Assembly (NCBI GenBank): GCA_028829895.1
Contig: CM054182.1
Location: 16,173,501 to 16,237,500, forward strand
DNA from: Sinotaia quadrata
Lineage: Eukaryota > Mollusca > Gastropoda > Architaenioglossa > Viviparidae
Length of the DNA stretch: 64,000 bases
Direction of reading: 5' to 3'
Shown in pieces: positions 1 through 11,980 of this stretch (position 1 is the stretch's first letter; the number at the start of each line of letters is the position of its first letter). The position numbers and the translations under genes were made by a program. The notes under the pieces were generated by a model. It had not been told where the DNA came from. It ran no database searches and was given only the letters and a program-made list of their open reading frames with translations.

Positions 1-1258
1 CGTCACTGACACTGTCTCTCCCGTGTAGTTCTTTCTGTCCACTAAGTTAGCGTCTAAAAGTACTGGAAAACTGCATCCAGTGTCTAGCAGAAACGTTATT
101 TCTTTGTCTTCTACGAATCCACTAGTTGTGTTGGCCGGTACGTCGTCTGTGTTTTTACTGCTTTCCATTGCGCAAATACGGTTCGGGGCGGGTCTGTTAC
201 ACTCGCGTGCTATGTGTCCCGATTTATTACACAGATAACACACTTTGTTCTGCGTGTTCTGCGCCTGTCGGTCTCTGTCAACCTGTGGTTTAGTTTGGGT
301 TCGTAATCTATCTTCTTCTCTGAAATCTCTTCTTTCCCTGAAACCATTACTCTGAAATGTGTTTCTACCTTCACTTGGACTTGGTGTAATCTTGCTAGTT
401 TCGGTGCGGTGTCTTGCGGAGTTTCCCGTTTTACTGTGCGCGTTGTCATAGCGGTCGGCGCACGTTGCGATATCATCTAGGTTTTTATGTTCTCTTTCGG
501 CCAAGAATGTGACTAGTTCTGGTCTATAACTCTCCATCACTTTTTCTCGGATACATAGTTCCCTAAGCCCTTCATAACTTCTTTCGATTTCGGCCATGGT
601 AACCCATTTTTCGAACAAGCTACGCAATTTAGCATGAAACTGGTGGTGTGTGTCGCAATTTCGTTTTTGCGCATCTCGAAACAATTTCCGATACCGTTCG
701 GCAGAGATTCTAAATCTAATGCGTAACGCTTTCTTTAGAGCTTGGTAATTATTTACGTCATTCTCGGGTAAGGTGTGATAAACATCGCGAGATTGCCCGG
801 TAAGGAAACAAGATAGATTAACTGCCCAGTGTTCTTTTGGAATCCCATGCGCCTCAGCTACACGTTCAAACTGAGTTAGATATTCTTCGAGATTTTCTCC
901 CTTATCGTCAAAGTTTTGGAAGTGTAAACTAACTATGCGTCTGTCACGTCTGGGTACAAAATGATTTTCAAAGGAACCAGTATCGTCTACATCCCCTGAA
1001 TATGTCCTGATTGAACTACCCATGTTTCTTGCATTAATTTCGGCTATTCTGATCCTTTCCTCGGTAGCTGCCTTTATTTTCTCTCTCTCTATTCTTTCTT
1101 CCTTAGCCATCTTCTCCTTTCTTTCCTCGCCATATTGCTTCCTTTTTCTCTACCTCTCTGTTAATATCCCCTTTCTTTAAACCTTTTCCTTCGGCCTTTT
1201 CTCGCCATATCTTTATTAACCCAGCGAGGATGTTTTCGTCTTCTAATGCGTAGGACAT
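1..1258 (-). CDS. Retroelement A Gag-protease polyprotein, N-terminal part, one apparent frameshift, incomplete
   Basis: From the ATG at 1110 the minus strand is open without a stop to the window edge (370 codons). It begins with a charged helical stretch, followed by a Gag core with an EHWAVNLS block that matches EHWAINLS in element B. A CCHC knuckle follows (C291, C294, H299, C304 counted from that ATG), then the protease motif LLDTGC (D343). A second frame (ATG at 1258) encodes a plausible N-terminal helical domain, as seen at the start of B and D, but hits a stop at 1103-1105. The two frames overlap near an A-run around 1145-1150. The simplest reading is one Gag with a one-base indel there; a real downstream start at 1110 is the alternative. 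Gag forms the particle, and the protease matures it. Confidence 0.85.
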
Positions 1259-2054
1259 TTTTTCGAAGGGGTTTTTAATTTCGAGAAGTGAAAGGTATGT
1301 GTCACTGTTACAGTATTGACTATACCAAACTATACCAAACAAACAATCTAATAAAACACTCTCGCTCACAAATGTAAAATTAGAAAATGTTTTCAATTCT
1401 TCCCAGTATAAATTCCTCTGTATCGATGTGACGTAATAATACACTACCCCACTAGTAGCGTACAAAACTCAATAGTACCCTTTTCCAAAAAGCGGTACTT
1501 TCCAAACGTGCCTATAATTTAAACCCTTGTTAAATATAGCGCCTACGTTTGCAATGGGCTATGCTACACTCTTATCTTCAAGCAGTGTGAACATCAATTC
1601 TATTTCCTTCATAGAACGCTCCTAAAATTTATATACTCTTCCTTTAGTATATAACCACAGAAATACTTTTAACGCATCACATCGATCACAGAAAAAAATA
1701 TGCTCAGCTATTCATTAGCAAATGAAACAATGCATTCGTTATCTTAACTATGCATGCACATTTCAAAGAAAAGTTATAGAAGATAGCGAGACATGAAAAG
1801 CATATCAAAATAGCAAATCATGGAAATAGAAAGTCATGAAAATATCAAAATAGCAATTCATGAAGACATATCAAAATATTGCAAATGAAAATATAAAATA
1901 GGCATTGACAAGGAGTGCATAAAACGTGTTTCTAAACTTTTGGCTCTCTAGGTAATAACAATTTTTTCTGCACAAATTTATCAACCCCTCTTCAGACTTT
2001 CTAACATTAACATTTAGGTCCCGCTATAAATTTTGCCTACTCTCCCTAGCGTTC
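1259..2054 (-). other. Untranslated leader of retroelement A
   Basis: This lies between the primer binding site and the first Gag ATG. It is AT-rich with no convincing ORF. Short direct repeats of the type catgaaaatatcaaaatag occur around 1790-1870. Confidence 0.55.
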
Positions 2055-2072
2055 ATCCCGGACGAGCCCCCA
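2055..2072 (-). other. Primer binding site of element A (tRNA-Pro type)
   Basis: The plus strand here reads ATCCCGGACGAGCCCCCA, which looks like the 3' end of a eukaryotic tRNA-Pro including CCA. On the minus strand it is therefore a primer site starting TGGGGG, 3 nt after the LTR end. The tRNA identity comes from remembered family sequence and was not searched. Confidence 0.75.
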
Positions 2073-2075
2073 CGA

Positions 2076-3607
2076 TGTTGGTACCCCCCTAAATACGAAT
2101 ATCTAGGACGGACAACAAGTTGAGGACGTCACTTCCGGTAACTCGTATTGAGCCCCCAGAGGAAACGATTCCTCACAGATAAGACAGGACAGACAGATAA
2201 GACAAAGACAGACTCAAGACAGACGTTGGACAGACGTGACGACAACACTCGTAAAATCGTACTAGACAAGAATAACAATGAATTTGACAACACTAATGAA
2301 AATTTAACAATAACTTTATATAACAATAAAATAAAGAAAATGACAATAAAAGAAGAACAGTTAACAATGTTGGCCAAAATAATTACAAAATATAAATCCT
2401 ATAACTAATTCAGGGAAAATACTAGCCCCTCTTAATGAAATGACTTTAGTGTCCGTTTTCCTTCCCCCAAATCGTTCCTTTTTCTGTATTTCAGTTCCAA
2501 TACACTATTATGCACTTCTGCTCAATGTTTATGTTTCTATACTTAGCTCAACAGCTGGGGCAAAGGTCAACACAGCGTTGAATCCCCGTCGCGCATGCGT
2601 TCCCCGACGGCAGGCCCTTGAATAGTGGCTCCGTCCCTTTTCACTCTGCGTGAACAACAACCAGCAGAATATACGTCGTCTGCTCTCTGACCCGGATTTG
2701 GTCCTAGCTTCTGTTTGTAGATACTCTTTGTAACTACTCTCTCTCTAGTTACTGTTTATAGATTCTCTTCCTCTGATTACTGTTTATAGATTCTCTTCTT
2801 CTGATTACTGTTTCTGTTTGGTTCTGAAATGTAATTAAGGCAGTGTAAGTAACTGCTAATTACAGAATTAAAGTATTTAGGTGCCAGGGCTACTACTTCC
2901 CTGAGCACATTGGCACTAATCTGAAAGAAAGGTTTAGTTAGAATACATAAATCATCTTCACACATCCTATTATTATATTTACTAAGTTTTACAAAATTAA
3001 AATTAGCCACACATACCTTTCACGTTCCGAAACCGAATGAACCCAACGTCATCTGGTTGGAGTGCAGTACACTCAAGGGTTAGTCTTTCTGACTTAGAAA
3101 TTTTCTCACTTCTAAAATGTTACCAGATGAAATCTCTGGGACTGCTCCTGCGTGTTTTAAAACTCGGTTTGTTCTGAGCCAGTGAAGAGAATTGACTGGG
3201 CCCGACTTATATAAAGGCTTTCCAGTATTCCTGGTATTTCTTTGGAACTAACCCTTCCCTCTACTGTTATCTAAGAGTGGCCCTTTGATCCCCCGACCGC
3301 TTCCTGTATTCTGGCCTATAGCTCAGTGTGAATCTATCCCCTTCTCTATCAGCTAGCTACAAGTGACCCTTTTGATCCCTAACCGTTTCCTGTGCCCTAG
3401 CCCTGGGTGGTCAGGTCTTGTATAACTCTAACGTCCTGCTAATGTCTTGGAGTGGCTGGTCAGTCTTGTAATTAGTGTCTTGGTTAAATGCTTTAAACGT
3501 ATATTTTATGCTATGGTTCCTATACCTCTCATGTATCTACATTTTATTATTTTAATTTTTAAATGTTTATGGAGTGATGCCGGGCTAAGTTTTGCTTTCG
3601 CCTGACA
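2076..3607 (-). repeat. 5' LTR of element A (about 1.53 kb)
   Basis: On the minus strand it starts TGTCAGGCGAAA at 3607 and ends ACCAACA at 2076, giving the TG...CA termini of an LTR. A TATA-like box (TTTATATAAG) lies at 3215-3206, consistent with a U3 promoter. A perfect 6-bp hairpin lies at 2159-2174. The first roughly 360 bp recur in the opposite orientation at 19819-20166, which independently fixes the LTR start. Confidence 0.85.
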
Positions 3608-3848
3608 ATCTCTATATATTAGGAGGTTTGTTAATCTCTATATTCAAGAAGAACATTGTATTTCAGAATTTATTTATCATCATTTGGAAAATATTTTATA
3701 TTTTGTTTAAGAAATAAATACTAAAAGAAATGGAATTGTAATTAATAATGTTGTGATCATTTGTAACTGTTTTAACTATTGTTGTGATTGATAGTTTGTA
3801 CCTGTAACAGTTGAGTATTTCAATGCTTTCGACTTCAGGTCATTTTAC

Positions 3849-4112
3849 CGACTAATGACAAAACGAACATAGCCGTTATACTGACTAATGACACAACGAA
3901 CAGAGCCGTTATATCGACTAATGACACAACGAACAGAGCCGTTATACCGACTAATGACACAACGAACAGAGCCGTTATACCGACTAATGACACAACGAAG
4001 AGAGCCGTTATACCGACTAATGACACAACGAAGAGAGCCGTTATATCGACTAATGACACAACGAACAGAGTCGTTATACCGACTAATGACAAAACGAACA
4101 GAGTTATACAGA
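3849..4112. repeat. 33-bp minisatellite, 8 units
   Basis: Eight near-identical 33-bp units begin with cgactaatgacacaacgaac. Because 33 is a multiple of three, both strands stay open and give 11-residue peptide repeats. I read these as a by-product of the repeat, not as genes. Confidence 0.9.
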
Positions 4113-4879
4113 CTACAGGTGATATTAACAAAGCTTTTTTCATATTATTCTTTTAACACACTACATAACAATGTTTCCAACTTAAAAAAAATCACATTGC
4201 AGTAAAATATTAATAGAACACGAATACGTGTATATGTACTTAATAATTTTAAATAATTTTAAGAAATAGTTGCACGCTTTACAAATTTTATAACCGTTTC
4301 CAACAATATAATATCGACAGATAAAGTCAAATTGACGTCTGAATTGCTTGACAATTTGACAAGGCCAAATGAAAACGTCGATAGAAACAAAGATGTTACC
4401 TCTATAACTGTTCGTTTAGTACAAGCGTGCAGTCGATTGCTAATTTTTATTTTTAAATTGGCGTTATGGCTTTTCAGGGACATTTACTAATAATAATCAA
4501 CACTAAAACAATTCAAGTCCGGCATTTTGTCAAGTTTCGTTTAAATATTCAGGACAATGACTAAATGAACTGACATTTGTGATGGTTATAAAACTACCTA
4601 CTGAAAAGTCTGTACAACATTTAATTCATTATGTAAAGCCCAGAGACAAAATGATAAATTTATTAAGTATTAATACCTTTCGTTGCTTTAATAACTCACC
4701 TTTAATCGTATTTATAAATCACATCAGACTAAATTTCATGTTTACTCAATTAAGTGGACTTAGATACAAAAGGTCAAGATTATGCAATACATAAACATTA
4801 TTTTATGTAATCTATTTGAGTCGAACCAGATGTCATATATTTTCTTTTCCCGTTCATCTTTTATTTTTCTTTTACTCAG
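4113..4879. other. AT-rich intergenic DNA
   Basis: I see only short chance ORFs, and no repeat or gene signature. Confidence 0.6.
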
Positions 4880-5540
4880 CATTTTTATTTAACTTTTCTC
4901 CTTACTCATCTTTCGTATTTCTATTTCCTTTTTACTCAACTTTCATATTTCACATTCCTCTTTACTCAACTTTCATATTTTACTTTCCTCTTTACTCAAC
5001 TTTCATATTTCACTTTATTCATCTTTCGTTTCTAACTCGCCCCATTACTTATCTTTCATTCGTTCGTTCGGTGATAGAATGTAACTCGCCCCATTACTCA
5101 TCTTTCATTCGTTCGTCCGGTGATAGAATGAATGTAACTTGCCCCATTACTCATCTTTCATTCGTTCGTCCGGTGATAGAATGTAACTCGCCCCATTACT
5201 CATATTTCATTCGTTCGTCCGGTGATAGAATATGTTGCTATTGTGCCAGTAATGTGTAATCATTCCGTAGTCAAAGCTGAAACATACTATCGTTTTTGTG
5301 GCTGTGAGGTGTAATCATCTAATAAAGAAAACGGAAACATAATTTTGATATTGTGACTGTAAGATTGTAATCATTTCATAAGCAATGCTCAAACATAATT
5401 TTGATATTGTAAAGTGTAATCATTTCAGAAGCAAAGATGAAATATAATATTGTTATTGTGCAGGTAATCATTTAATAAGCAAAGATGAAATATAATATTG
5501 CTAATGTGCCTGTAAGGTGTAATCATTTAATAAGATAAGC
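4880..5540. repeat. Successive minisatellites (about 30, 49 and 55-60 bp units)
   Basis: Three neighbouring arrays merge. About 4890-5020 holds units with tttactcaactttcatattt. About 5036-5229 holds four units of roughly 48-52 bp containing cattcgttcgtccggtgata. About 5230-5540 holds degenerate units with gtaatcatttcataagcaaag. Confidence 0.8.
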
Positions 5541-5924
5541 GGAAAGTCGGCGGGAAAAAATGTAGGCTTTTTTAATGTCGCATCACATATCGACACAAAC
5601 AAGGTTATCTGTTCAGTGTTAAGTCTAACTGTCAAACATATCTGTAGCATTTTGCTCAGAGGACCCCGTTTCAAATCTCGGTAAGTTCTGGGCAAGTCTT
5701 CACATCTTCACGCATGTCTTGTGACTTTGTTTGAGTTTTACTACAGACTTGACTTTATTACAGTTCTGTCACCAAACCTCTAGACTGAGGGCTAGTTACA
5801 TTTGTTACTATCTCACAATACAATGTATGTTCTTATAACTACAATCCTGACCGACTCATACACAGGACTATATTAAAATTGTTTCCTACTTAGACAAGAA
5901 TTTAATAAAATCGGTGATATGGAA
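5541..5924. other. Intergenic DNA, nothing recognised
   Basis: There is no gene or repeat signature between the two minisatellite blocks. Confidence 0.55.
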
Positions 5925-6235
5925 TCACCGTCACCAGAAAAATATATCGTGACAGACAAAATATCCCAATGTCAAAGGTCAAAGGTATAGAATAATACCT
6001 TGTGACACCAGTCACAATATCCCAATGCCAAAAATATGGAATAACATCTTGTGAAACCAGACAAAATATCCCAATGCCAATGACCGAAATAACACTTTTG
6101 ACACCAGGCACAATATCCCAATGTCAAAAATATGGAATAACATCTTGTGAAACCAGACAAAATATCCCAAGATCAAAAACCTGAAATAACACCTTTGACA
6201 CCAGTCACAATATCCCAATGCCAAAGACTGAAGAA
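5925..6235. repeat. Minisatellite with caatatcccaatgcc core
   Basis: Alternating units of about 57-60 bp share the core accagacaaaatatcccaat and the variant accagtcacaatatcccaat. Five to six units are visible. Confidence 0.85.
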
Positions 6236-6261
6236 TAGAGTAACAAGTGACGACATGTGGA

Positions 6262-6506
6262 AAGGAGAGACTGTGTATTAGGGAGGTAGAATATTGCATG
6301 AGGATGTATGGAAATAAGAGACTATGTGTATATAAGGAGGTAAAATATTGCATGATGTATGGAAATAAGAGACTATGTGTATATAAGGAGGTAGAATATT
6401 GCATTAGGATGTATGGAAATAAGAGACTATGTGTATATAAGGAGGCAGAATATTGCATTAGGATGTATGGACATAAGAGACTATGTGTATATAAGGAGGT
6501 AGAATG
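6262..6506. repeat. 51-54 bp minisatellite, about 5 units
   Basis: The unit contains atgtatggaaataagagac followed by tatgtgtatataaggaggt. Open frames on either strand come from the repeat. Confidence 0.88.
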
Positions 6507-6589
6507 ATGATAAATGCGAAAGAGAGCGTAGGTGGATATGTGTATAAAAGTCACAATGATGGATTTCATTATGAACACACCCTTAAGTG

Positions 6590-6860
6590 TCTAAATTCAC
6601 ACCGTAAAGAAAACTGAAAAGATCAAGGAGAACTTTTAATTATCCCGAAAACGGACAGACATATTGAAGAAAAGACAAAAGACAAATTTTAATTATCCGA
6701 TAAAAACGAATAACTGTCAGGTATTAATGACAAAAAAGCAAGGACAACCTTTCATTATCACGATAAAGAGAATAACTATAAGATTTTATGAACAAAAGAC
6801 CATGGGAACTTTTAATTTTCCCGAAAAAGAAAATAACTGACAAATAACAAGAACAAATGA
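6590..6860. repeat. Degenerate repeat, about 65-bp units
   Basis: Four diverged units share the pattern acaaaagacaaggacaac, ttttaattatcccgataaa, gaataactgac. It ends just upstream of the promoter of the CUB gene. Confidence 0.65.
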
Positions 6861-7044
6861 AACATAGATTGCCTGAAGAAGGGTGGGGGTAAAATGTCTG
6901 GTAGTAAAAGGGTGCTCCTAGAGGAGTGCGGAGGCATTTTTTTTATCACGAGACAATCACAAAATGACGTTTCTTTTTGATGTTTACTACCGTTGCTTGT
7001 CAATTAGTCTGACTCCCATGACTCATTATTTAGGCAAAAAAGCC

Positions 7045-7053
7045 TATATATAT
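7045..7053 (+). promoter_or_regulatory. TATA box of the CUB-domain gene
   Basis: TATATATAT lies about 73-81 bases before the ATG of exon 1. The expected start site, 25-30 bases downstream, falls near actcagatc (about 7066-7075), giving a 5' UTR of about 50 bases. A small inverted repeat (TAGGC, six A, GCCTA; 7031-7046) overlaps its left side. Assignment rests on spacing and sequence only. Confidence 0.6.
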
Positions 7054-7125
7054 GTTTGCTCTGGTACTCAGATCAACCGGAGACCAACAGAAGGGAGCAT
7101 AATTTTGGAGTAGTTCTTGTCAAGA

Positions 7126-7183
7126 ATGAATCAGATCTGGCCAGTAACCATTGTGATATTGGCAATCGTAAGCGCAGTCGCAG
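7126..7183 (+). CDS. CUB-domain secreted protein, exon 1 (signal peptide)
   Basis: The ATG is followed by 19 codons (MNQIWPVTIVILAIVSAVA), a short N-region and a hydrophobic core of the signal-peptide type, and then one base of a split codon. The donor g|gtaatac follows. The single leftover base joins with tt of exon 2 to make a valine codon, so the reading frame continues into the CUB exon. The predicted protein would enter the secretory pathway and be exported. The exon is too short for a long-ORF search. Support comes from the promoter spacing, the hydrophobic peptide, the donor and the matching phase; no transcript was seen. Confidence 0.7.
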
Positions 7184-8146
7184 GTAATACTTTGATATTT
7201 CAGTCAGTCATTATCTCCCCTTGTGTCATGTTAATATTTCTCTTTTACAGCTAGAATTGATTTGTTGCATTCGCTTAGTTCATGACGAATTGACAATTAC
7301 ATTAATTTTGGTTCAAATGAAATTTTAAGCTGTTATCATGGGCATGAAAGCGAGAAAACTTAATTTCTATCTTTCCGTAGCTTGTAGAAGATCTTTATTT
7401 AAGCACAAAATGTTACCGGGCTTATATTTCAGTAATTTGATCCAAAGTATGTCTTTAAGTAAAGAGATGAAAAAGAACAACACCCGCATTTAATTATTTT
7501 TGCCTTCCTTTGTAGAATCATACCATTGTTTTCTTGTTGAGTCTTGTTTTTATTTCTGCAATTATGTAATGGTAGAGCAGTGGCCATGTTTTGTTAAGGT
7601 TGCTAAACTTTACCTTTACCTCAAGCAATATGTAGCTTTTGTCCAGGGTAATTCTTGCACTTTTATGGGTATATTAATAATAAATGTAATCCCTAGGTCT
7701 GAGCTTACCAAATGTACAACCTCTTTACGTCTTTCTTTTCCCTTACCTATATCTCTTGTGGCTCAGCCCCCATCCCATCTAATTAGGCAATACTTCTTAG
7801 GAAGTCATGAAGTTAAGATTATGCGTAAACTCTACCGAGGAACAAGTCACATGAACTCCACAACACGATGCAAGATTACAGAACAGAGCGTAACAGAAAG
7901 AGACATAAATTCAACAGATTAATTAAACACATAAAAAATTCACAAACACAAACATATGACAAAGATAATGAAGTGTAAAAGATATCAACTACAAAATGTT
8001 TTTTGTTGCATCTTTTGTCTGATTTACAAATCTGCAACACACGTTTGATTTCATAAATGTCGCTGCTTTCAACATTCATGCACAGAAAAATAAAATAAAT
8101 ATGTACTCTCTGTCCCCTGGTGTACAAAGATAATTATTAGTGACCA

Positions 8147-8906
8147 AATACTAACAATATAATTAGAATCTAGGTCACCAGAGCGTCACCTTTGGCTTCA
8201 CAGGTGTGAAAGAATCCAGGAGAGCTAATAAAATTTACTCCCAATGAAGTTTTGCGCAAAAGTCTTTAATCCAAGTACGAAATCTCCTTACAGTGAAACC
8301 TGCCGCACTCAGAAATCAATTTTAATGAAATTCACTCCCAGTGCAATTTCTCGACAGAATCCTATGTGGACGTCTGATTGAGTGTGTTTCGTTCACACTC
8401 ACCCCAGAAGCCGCAATAGACCTTTCATCTTCACGATGTTCACAGTCTTGGTCTGCTTCTGGAGGATCCCCACAGCCTCGCGGTGCGTCTGAGGTGGAGG
8501 GCTGGAGGGCTGACGGAAGTGGGTGAAACAGATTGCACCAGTTTGGCGCACACCCTCATCCGCCCTCCGTCGGGGGGGGGGGGCGAAACCGCCTATTACT
8601 TCTCAATGAGAGTTTAACTGGCAATTTATACTCTTCGCGTGTCAGCTAACCAGAATCACTCATCTCACCCTTCCAACCACCGTTCATCATTCAGTCGCGT
8701 TCACAACTATATATTTAAACCTCTGGTCGGAAACCATCTCTTCAGTCAGATGTCACTCACTCTCAGCCCTAGGCTATGAGTTCGTTTCTCTATCCACATC
8801 GACTTATCTCACAAAGAACGTAAACATGAATGGCTGACTACAACTTCACATTAATCCTCTTTCCATCATGCAAGAGTGACTATTGAGGGTCACAACAGCC
8901 AAAGCA
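8147..8906. other. GC-richer tract with promoter-like sequence, unclassified
   Basis: This tract is less AT-rich than its surroundings, contains a G10-12 run near 8571-8583, and has a TATA-like tatatatttaaacc near 8708. It could be an LTR remnant, but I found no matching copy or paired end in the window. A 61-codon ORF at 8341-8526 has no recognisable domain. Confidence 0.35.
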
Positions 8907-8995
8907 CACTAAGACAATATTCTTCAAATCTAATTTAGCAAGTCAGGCGCATTAAGACAATATTCTACAAATCTAATTTTGCCAATCAAAGCGCA
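8907..8995. repeat. Tandem duplication of about 45 bp
   Basis: Two copies of taagacaatattctncaaatc with similar flanks lie head to tail. Confidence 0.8.
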
Positions 8996-9127
8996 CTTTT
9001 AAGCAATTCTACCAGTAACTATTTGCATGACGTACACATTTTTAACAAATTGCTTGGCATTCTCTACTGAATGAAAAGTATGACACTAGAATACGTTTTA
9101 GAGGTTACAGAATGTCACACATAAATA

Positions 9128-9131
<4 letters not shown>

Positions 9132-9166
<35 letters not shown>
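9132..9166. repeat. (AT)n microsatellite at left end of the 32-kb segment
   Basis: A pure AT dinucleotide tract runs directly into AACCCTATTCCCAG, the left terminus of the inverted-end segment. Confidence 0.95.
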
Positions 9167-9480
9167 CCCTATTCCCAGACTTAAGCGGACCAAATAAGCT
9201 TAAAAACCAGACTTATGTCGACCTACAGCAATAGGCAGACCGCCTCTTGGTCTGCCTAAGTTTCAGATTGTTCATTCTTATAAATAAAGCTTAATTTTGC
9301 CATTTTTCTCTCATAGTTTTATCTTTGTTGTTATTATCTTTGACATAAACCACTAAATTTCATATTTTAATAGTTTTTCCTGTGAGTTTTCATCGAAATT
9401 CGGGTGCGATTTTGAAGGTTGTATACTTCGGGCATTATTGATATGCTTAAAATCCAGAGTTATGTAGACCGTTGAAAAAG
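9167..9480. repeat. Left terminal region with subterminal motifs and a hairpin
   Basis: Two copies of the subterminal motif (about 9193-9222 and 9443-9472, GCTTAAAAACCAG and GCTTAAAATCCAG) are followed by TTATGT.GACC. Between them lies a perfect 9-bp stem, AGGCAGACC at 9233-9241 and GGTCTGCCT at 9249-9257, with a 7-nt loop. Confidence 0.6.
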
Positions 9481-10964
9481 TGGTTGTAACTATGTAGTTT
9501 GCGTGTATACTATATAGTTCCTAAATGTCATCGTTTAGAAAAGAATGTCTTTCATCGATATAACTGATTAATTTTACTAAATTCAGTTTATTTCTACATT
9601 TAATTAAGCGTGAGGTTAGAGTACCCTGTTGACAACGATTTTATGGTCACACTACGTACCTAATTAAACACAATATGGAAGTGAAAAGAATGCTCTGGAA
9701 AGGTAAAACTGAAACCGGCTGATATAATGTGTATATTAAAGTCATAATAATCAAATTAGAATCTCCATACACTTTAAAATAATTTTAAAACATATTTTTT
9801 GTAACTCGACTCGAACACGTTAAATTGGATTGCTTCCCTTTTCCTGTATCACTGTTTAAGGCCCCAAAATGTATATTTTTATTTTCTACAAACTGGCTTA
9901 AACTAACGATTCAAGTGGCCTTTCTCTAGGTCAAGAAATTACTTTTACATCTATTATAAACAAATAGAATGCCGCTTTTGTGGTTTAAAGATTAGAATAT
10001 TGCTTAAACTCGCTCAATCGAAGAACTGATTTTTTTCAAAATGGCGGCTTACGATTGTCTAGTACTGTAAGTGTAAGTAGGTTGCACAGAAACTATAAAC
10101 TAAAATAAAGGCTAAAGGCTTACTTAAATTTGATATTAATAATGATATTTAATTTCTCAAAGGAAAAAGCTACACAGTTTAAGAAGCATTATTTAAGTAT
10201 TTTATTCTGAACTCGATCTCAATGTACAATGACAGCCTATATTAGTTATGCATGTAAACAACAAAGAGCAAATTAATTGTTTGGTTTAAATTTTAACAAT
10301 TATTGTATTTCCAAAAACGAATAAACTTTTACATTAAAAAGTCTGCTTAGAAATCAGTAGAGGATTATTTGCATAATTTTCAGAGTTTATTTTCTTGAAA
10401 TCACCATTAGCTATATAGATTTTGCAAAATTATTGATTAAATAAGTTGTGGAAATATATTAGATTTTATAAATCAACATCATATGAACAATAGAATTAAA
10501 TGTAACATTAACTATTTATTTTTATTTTTTTATATGTCTATCTAATTAATACTCTTGTAATACAAGTTATTTCCATTTAAAGAATTGTGAAAGCACTAGA
10601 AGTAAAACTACTATTCAAAACAAAATTAAACCATGTGATACTTTGAAATATTTTTCAGATTTATACATAATATATTAATTAGTATAATTTTAACACTGCA
10701 GATTTCATTAAGTCAGACCCATTTGGTACTCTGAAATCTTGTTTACAGCAGATGACATTTTTCCTAGTGGATATTACTTGCCTCTGAAATACACTCCCAA
10801 CTGGTATTTATTTGGAAAAAATAATTAATTTCTATGCAACACTTTTATTAAATATTGACTTTTCCAAGGAGGATTGTGAGAGACTTGTGTAATATTCAAA
10901 ATTCCTTTCAAGATAATATGTTCTTACCAACAAGAATAGCTATCCCACTTCTTTGTAATTAATT

Positions 10965-11284
10965 CTAATTTATACATGCATGTTTGTAAATCAATTTCTG
11001 CATCATAATAATACATTCCACCATTCATTTAACTGTGTACTGATGGATTTGACTTGTTATACATTGTCATAAATTTATAAATATCATTCAGCTTGTAAAA
11101 TGCACTACTCAGTTGTTAAGCTCTCTAATTTATAGATGTATGTTGTAAATCCATTTCTGCACCATAATAATACATTCCATCATTCATTTTACTGTGAAAT
11201 GATGGATTTGATTATTATACTAAATTATAGATACGTAAATATCATTCAGCTTGTAAGATGCACTACTCAGTTATTAAGCTCTTA
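10965..11284. repeat. Tandem duplication, 160-bp period
   Basis: Copies start at 10965 and 11125 (ctaatttata...). Both contain the blocks ataataatacattcca and atatcattcagcttgtaa. Confidence 0.85.
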
Positions 11285-11812
11285 TATATTTCCAGGTCTT
11301 GAAAAAACACACTCTGCTATGTTTATAGCAGGAGTGCGATTATTACTGCTATGTAAATATAATAATTTCTAACAGTAGTAATAATACTGAAGTCCAAGAA
11401 ACTGAAGAAAGATATGTCAATAGAAAAACTGAATATTTACTGTTTCCATTTAACAAAACTGTTTGAATAGTGATAGTGATAGTTAACATGTTCATAATGT
11501 ATAACTGAAAGTTACAGGGCAATATTATATACAGTTAATACAGCTTATATAGCTACAAAATGATCATGGATTAGGAAAGTTGTTAAAAAATAATAGAACA
11601 TACTACCAGACATATAATAGATAACCTGAAATAAGACAACTACCTTATATTCAGTTATTCAGTTAATAGTTAAATACACTAATAAAAAAAATAAAACATA
11701 AATAATAAGATTGTTGCATTGTATGAAGCAAATAAAGTAGCACTAAAGTGACAAATCCATTATGTTTTCAGCTTGTGTTGTATACAACACTTTAGACTCT
11801 CACTCACTGATC

Positions 11813-11980
11813 CACTATTAAAAATCACTAATCTTGTGAATACATATGAAATATTTTCTTAATAATAGAACTGACTCAGATTGGATTATGAGACTATTAA
11901 AAATATGTAATGTTGCAAATACATATGAAATATTTTCTTAATAGTAGAACTGACACATATTGGATTATGAGACTATTATT
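11813..11980. repeat. Tandem duplication, 79-80 bp period
   Basis: Two units contain acatatgaaatattttctta and ttggattatgagactatta; a third begins and stops. Confidence 0.85.

Larger units (their letters stand above)
1..3607 (-). mobile_element. Gmr1-like/Ty3 LTR retroelement A, 5' part, truncated by window edge
   Basis: Read on the minus strand, the order is a 5' LTR (3607 to 2076), a 3-nt spacer, a tRNA-Pro-type primer binding site (2072 to 2055), a leader of about 0.8 kb, then Gag with a CCHC knuckle and an aspartic protease that runs off position 1. This is the start of a Ty3/Gypsy-type element. Pol beyond the protease is outside the window, so integrase-before-RT order cannot be seen here; Gag and protease resemble those of elements B and D. 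The Gag start region carries an apparent frameshift, so this copy may be inactive. Confidence 0.88.

Noticed and set aside
6012..6578. 188-codon minus-strand ORF
   Set aside because: It is repeat-derived, crossing two minisatellites.
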